Positions 61,717 to 64,000 of a stretch of DNA of 64,000 nt are shown piece after piece. The DNA is from Dyadobacter endophyticus (GTDB lineage: Bacteria > Bacteroidota > Bacteroidia > Cytophagales > Spirosomataceae), in NCBI RefSeq assembly GCF_014641595.1, contig NZ_BMIA01000004.1, forward strand, positions 248,001 through 312,000, written 5' to 3'. The notes beneath the pieces are model-generated. The model did no database searches, had not been told where the DNA came from, and saw only the letters and a program-made list of their open reading frames with translations. Position numbers and translations under genes: made by a program. Numbering within the stretch: the first letter of the stretch is position 1; every line of letters begins with the position of its first letter.

Positions 61717-62334
61717 ATGAAGGCCTTAACCCGTCCGGGACTCCGTCCGGACTTGTATTTCGAAGAAGAGCAGAAACTGTGGCGGGAAATGCTGGCGGGG
61801 GATGTCACCGCTTATGAACACCTTATTGATCGTACCTATGACCTGCTTTTTCACTATGGGACGAAGTTTAACAGCGACCGCGAGCTGATCAAGGACTGCA
61901 TTCAGGATGTTTTTCTGAGTGTCTGGGAAAAGCGCAACGCGTTAAATCCGGAAATTCCGCCTAAACCTTACCTGCTGGCGTCGCTACGCCGCCGCCTGCA
62001 CCGCCTTGCGTCGCGCCTGCGGATGGATTGCATGGATTACTACAATGAATCAGATATTGTTTTCGATATCGAATTCAGTGTCGAGTACCAATTGATAGAA
62101 TCCGAAAATGACCGGCTGGTAGCCTCCCGTATGACCGAAATGCTCAATGAACTCCCCAAACGGCAAAAAGAGGCTGTCTTCCTTCGTTTTTATAATGATA
62201 TGGAACGTGAGGAGATTGCAATGGTAATGGACATTCAGCCTCAGTCCGTTTCCAATCTCCTGCAAGAGGCATTCAAGTTTATCAAATCGCACTGGAAAGC
62301 CATCGTCTCGCTGGCCCTGACCCTGCCGTTTTGA
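61717..62334 (+). CDS. RNA polymerase ECF sigma factor (FecI-like)
   Basis: 205 residues. Sigma region 2 is seen in YDLLFHYGTKFNSDRELIKD and CIQDVFLSVWEKR. Region 4 is in MLNELPKRQKEAVFLRFYND, then MEREEIAMVMDIQPQSVSNL. A C-terminal hydrophobic tail (KAIVSLALTLPF) is common in Bacteroidota members. It should direct transcription of the SusC-type gene further on, released by the FecR partner encoded 100 nt downstream. Confidence 0.93.
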   Translation: MKALTRPGLRPDLYFEEEQKLWREMLAGDVTAYEHLIDRTYDLLFHYGTKFNSDRELIKDCIQDVFLSVWEKRNALNPEIPPKPYLLASLRRRLHRLASRLRMDCMDYYNESDIVFDIEFSVEYQLIESENDRLVASRMTEMLNELPKRQKEAVFLRFYNDMEREEIAMVMDIQPQSVSNLLQEAFKFIKSHWKAIVSLALTLPF

Positions 62335-62435
62335 ATTTGAAATGCCGCATTTAAAAAATTTTAAAAAAAATCAAAAAAATACAGTATCGTCGTCCGGTGA
62401 TGGTCTAATGGTGTTTGAAAAGCTAAATTTTGAAC

Positions 62436-63575
62436 ATGGACCATTACCGCGATTTCAGTTTGGGGGAGTTTGTCTGGGATAAACCGTTCCGCAGCTGGGT
62501 GCTGAGCCCTACACGCGAGGAGGATGAGACCTGGCAAAGCTGGCTCGACGCCAACCCCGACAAACGCGAAACGGTGGAGCGCGCACGCCAGCTGGTCCTT
62601 TCCATTCGTCCGGCCAACGCGTCATTAAGCAGTCCTGAAAAAAGGAAAGCTTTGGAGCGGATCGTGGAGCGGCTGGAAGTGAGAGGCCCGGAGGTCGTCG
62701 AAAGCCTGCATTTGCCCTGGTACGCAGGTCGGCCGGCGCGAATCGCAGCGATGCTGGTGTTGCTGGCAGGGTTAGCATGGATATTCTGGTTGCGTCATCA
62801 GCCGAAAGCAATCGGTTATGACCAACTTGTTGCTGCTGCGAACGTCGAGATGCGCGAAACCGTAAACAAGACCGCCCATCCGCTGACCGTCCCCCTTGAA
62901 GACGGCAGCCGCATTACCCTCGATCCCGGGAGCAAAATGAGTTATCCCGCACATTTCAGCAGCTCCCGGCACGGCGGTGCCCGGCACACCGGTGCCCGGC
63001 GAGAGGTGTTTCTTTCCGGAAAAGCGTTTTTCGATATTGCCAAAGATCCTTCCAGACCTTTTTTTGTGTATGCCAATGAGTTGGTAACCAAAGTATTGGG
63101 TACAAGTTTTACCATAAGATCCTATACCAACGAGCGGGAGGTTTCGGTGGCTGTAAAAACGGGCAAAGTGGCCGTTTTCTCGAGGGAAGATCCCGACGCG
63201 ACAGAGAAGCAAAGCTCCCGCGAGCTTACAGGCGTGGTAATCGAACCGAACCAACAGGTGGTTTTTGTACGGAAAACCGTCAAAATCACGAAAAGCCTCG
63301 TCCCCGAGCCGGAAGTTGTTGCCAACGCCGGTGCCGCTCCCCATTTTGAGTTTGACGAAGCGCCTGTGTCGGCCGTATTCAGTGCATTGCAGAGCGCTTA
63401 CGGCATCGAAATTATTTATGACAAGAACATTATGGACGAGTGCCCGGTTACGGCCACGCTTACCGAAATGTCGCTGTACGAGAAGCTGGACCTGATTTGC
63501 AAGGCCGTAGACGCCAGCTATAAGAGCATCGACGGGCGGATCGTCGTGGAGGGAAAAGGTTGCAGAAATAACTAA
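62436..63575 (+). CDS. FecR-family anti-sigma factor (DUF4974 C-terminus)
   Basis: 379 residues from the ATG at 62436; a TTG two codons earlier is less likely. Cytoplasmic N-terminal region, one membrane helix (about 108-128, MLVLLAGLAWIFWL), a FecR beta domain (LEDGSRITLDPGSKMSYPAH, EVFLSGKAFFDIAKDPSRPF, VLGTSFTIRSY) and a DUF4974 end (PVSAVFSALQSAYGIEIIYD). It holds the sigma factor until a SusC-type receptor with an STN domain signals. An unusual insertion RHGGARHTGA sits in the FecR domain, encoded by a 15-bp tandem repeat. Confidence 0.93.
   Translation: MDHYRDFSLGEFVWDKPFRSWVLSPTREEDETWQSWLDANPDKRETVERARQLVLSIRPANASLSSPEKRKALERIVERLEVRGPEVVESLHLPWYAGRPARIAAMLVLLAGLAWIFWLRHQPKAIGYDQLVAAANVEMRETVNKTAHPLTVPLEDGSRITLDPGSKMSYPAHFSSSRHGGARHTGARREVFLSGKAFFDIAKDPSRPFFVYANELVTKVLGTSFTIRSYTNEREVSVAVKTGKVAVFSREDPDATEKQSSRELTGVVIEPNQQVVFVRKTVKITKSLVPEPEVVANAGAAPHFEFDEAPVSAVFSALQSAYGIEIIYDKNIMDECPVTATLTEMSLYEKLDLICKAVDASYKSIDGRIVVEGKGCRNN
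62968..62997 (+). repeat. Two-copy 15-bp tandem repeat in fecR
   Basis: Unit GGCACGGCGGTGCCC (62968-62982) is followed by GGCACACCGGTGCCC (62983-62997), differing at two bases. It adds five residues per copy (R-H-G-G-A, R-H-T-G-A) in a loop of the FecR domain where relatives usually have a short turn. Each unit is itself nearly palindromic and GC-rich. Confidence 0.8.
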
Positions 63576-63581
63576 AGAAAA

Positions 63582-63610
63582 AGCCGGCCCATGCGCCAAC
63601 ATGGCCGGCT
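63582..63610 (+). terminator. Hairpin between fecR and the SusC-type gene
   Basis: AGCCGGCC (63582-63589) and GGCCGGCT (63603-63610) are perfect 8-nt arms with a 13-nt loop. It directly follows the fecR stop, about 100 nt before the receptor gene. No T-run on the plus strand, so partial termination or transcript protection is likely; the receptor gene may have its own sigma-dependent promoter. Confidence 0.55.
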
Positions 63611-63707
63611 CGGATATCCTCAGTGGTTAGCAGACCGTCACATCCTATGTAAATGGGATGAGGAGGAAGATTTTGCCAAGTTTCAATTAACAAAACCGTT
63701 CAAATTT

Positions 63708-64000
63708 ATGAAAATACCGGTACAGTTCCATCGTAAATGGTTAGTTCTTATGCGGATAAGCGTCGCGCAATTGATAATGTCGGTTTGGCTGGTCGGGAAT
63801 GCGCTCGCGGCGGACGTGCATGCGCAGGAACTGCTCAACAAGCGCATCAGCCTGCAAGCGCAGGACCTGGAAGTGAAGAAAGTCCTGCACGAGATTGAAA
63901 AGCAGGCCGGTGTCCGGTTTATATTCAGTTCTAAAATGATACAATCGGGGCGGAAGGTGACGATCCAGCAATCGAACCAGGAGCTTTCGAAGGTATTGGA
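63708..64000 (+). CDS. SusC/FecA-type TonB-dependent receptor with STN domain, 5' part only
   Basis: 97 codons from the ATG at 63708 to the window edge. A long signal peptide (LMRISVAQLIMSVWLVGNAL, ending VHAQ) is followed by a secretin/TonB N-terminal (STN) domain: LLNKRISLQAQDLEVKKVLH, then EIEKQAGVRFIFSSKMI. The STN domain marks receptors that signal through FecR and FecI, both encoded just upstream. The plug, barrel and substrate lie beyond the window. Confidence 0.9.
   Translation, partial: MKIPVQFHRKWLVLMRISVAQLIMSVWLVGNALAADVHAQELLNKRISLQAQDLEVKKVLHEIEKQAGVRFIFSSKMIQSGRKVTIQQSNQELSKVL

Overview
This window looks like the chromosome of a Gram-negative Bacteroidota bacterium of the Cytophagales, most like Dyadobacter. 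That placement is inferred from SusC/SusD pairs, lipoprotein signals, FecI/FecR, a type IX secretion tail, moderate GC (about half) and AT-rich promoters; no rRNA is present to confirm it. I saw no tRNA, rRNA, CRISPR array, transposase or prophage.

Layout. (1) 1-6217, minus strand: most of a giant multidomain polyketide/PUFA-type synthase that runs off the left edge. (2) 6541-12515: ordinary small genes, namely a PD40 lipoprotein, a secreted protein, a probable histidine kinase/exonuclease III/small membrane protein operon, an ankyrin membrane protein and a hypothetical. (3) 12979-28821: a plus-strand polysaccharide utilisation locus with SusC, SusD, a pectate lyase-like protein, a large beta-helix plus TIM-barrel protein, an MGH1-like hydrolase, a BNR-repeat protein, an exported TIM-barrel protein and a DUF5703 hydrolase. 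(4) 29191-37767: sugar and sugar-acid metabolism, with an FGGY kinase and DUF5060/DUF4038/DUF5605 hydrolase, an Asp/Glu-racemase-like protein with a BASS transporter, a DUF433/DUF5615 pair, and a divergent RuBisCO-like protein with a DUF1537 kinase. (5) 38008-47866: a second SusC/SusD locus with a GH140 apiosidase-like enzyme, a BNR-repeat protein and a GH127 enzyme. (6) 47871-49439: a HigBA toxin-antitoxin pair and a DUF1080 protein. (7) 49676-59535: a DeoR regulator, a sugar isomerase, a two-subunit transketolase, a DUF1593 hydrolase and a complete RbsABC-type importer with DUF2291. (8) 59620-64000: a T9SS cargo protein, an HD-domain protein, and the start of a FecI/FecR/STN-SusC system.

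Regions 3-7 read as one system for apiose-containing pectin, most likely rhamnogalacturonan II or apiogalacturonan. Outer-membrane SusC/D pairs bring in oligosaccharides, lyases and glycosidases (two apiosidase-like families, one GH127) strip the side chains, and an ABC importer takes released sugar to the cytoplasm. Isomerase, FGGY kinase and split transketolase would then form the non-oxidative D-apiose route. A RuBisCO-like protein and its kinase partner sit in the same island, yet the dehydrogenase, lactonase and oxidoisomerase of the known oxidative apiose routes are not visible, so their substrate is open. A nearly identical 33-nt promoter/operator-like block upstream of both the racemase/BASS operon and the second SusC suggests joint regulation. 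Function assignments are from reading the sequence only; no database search was run.
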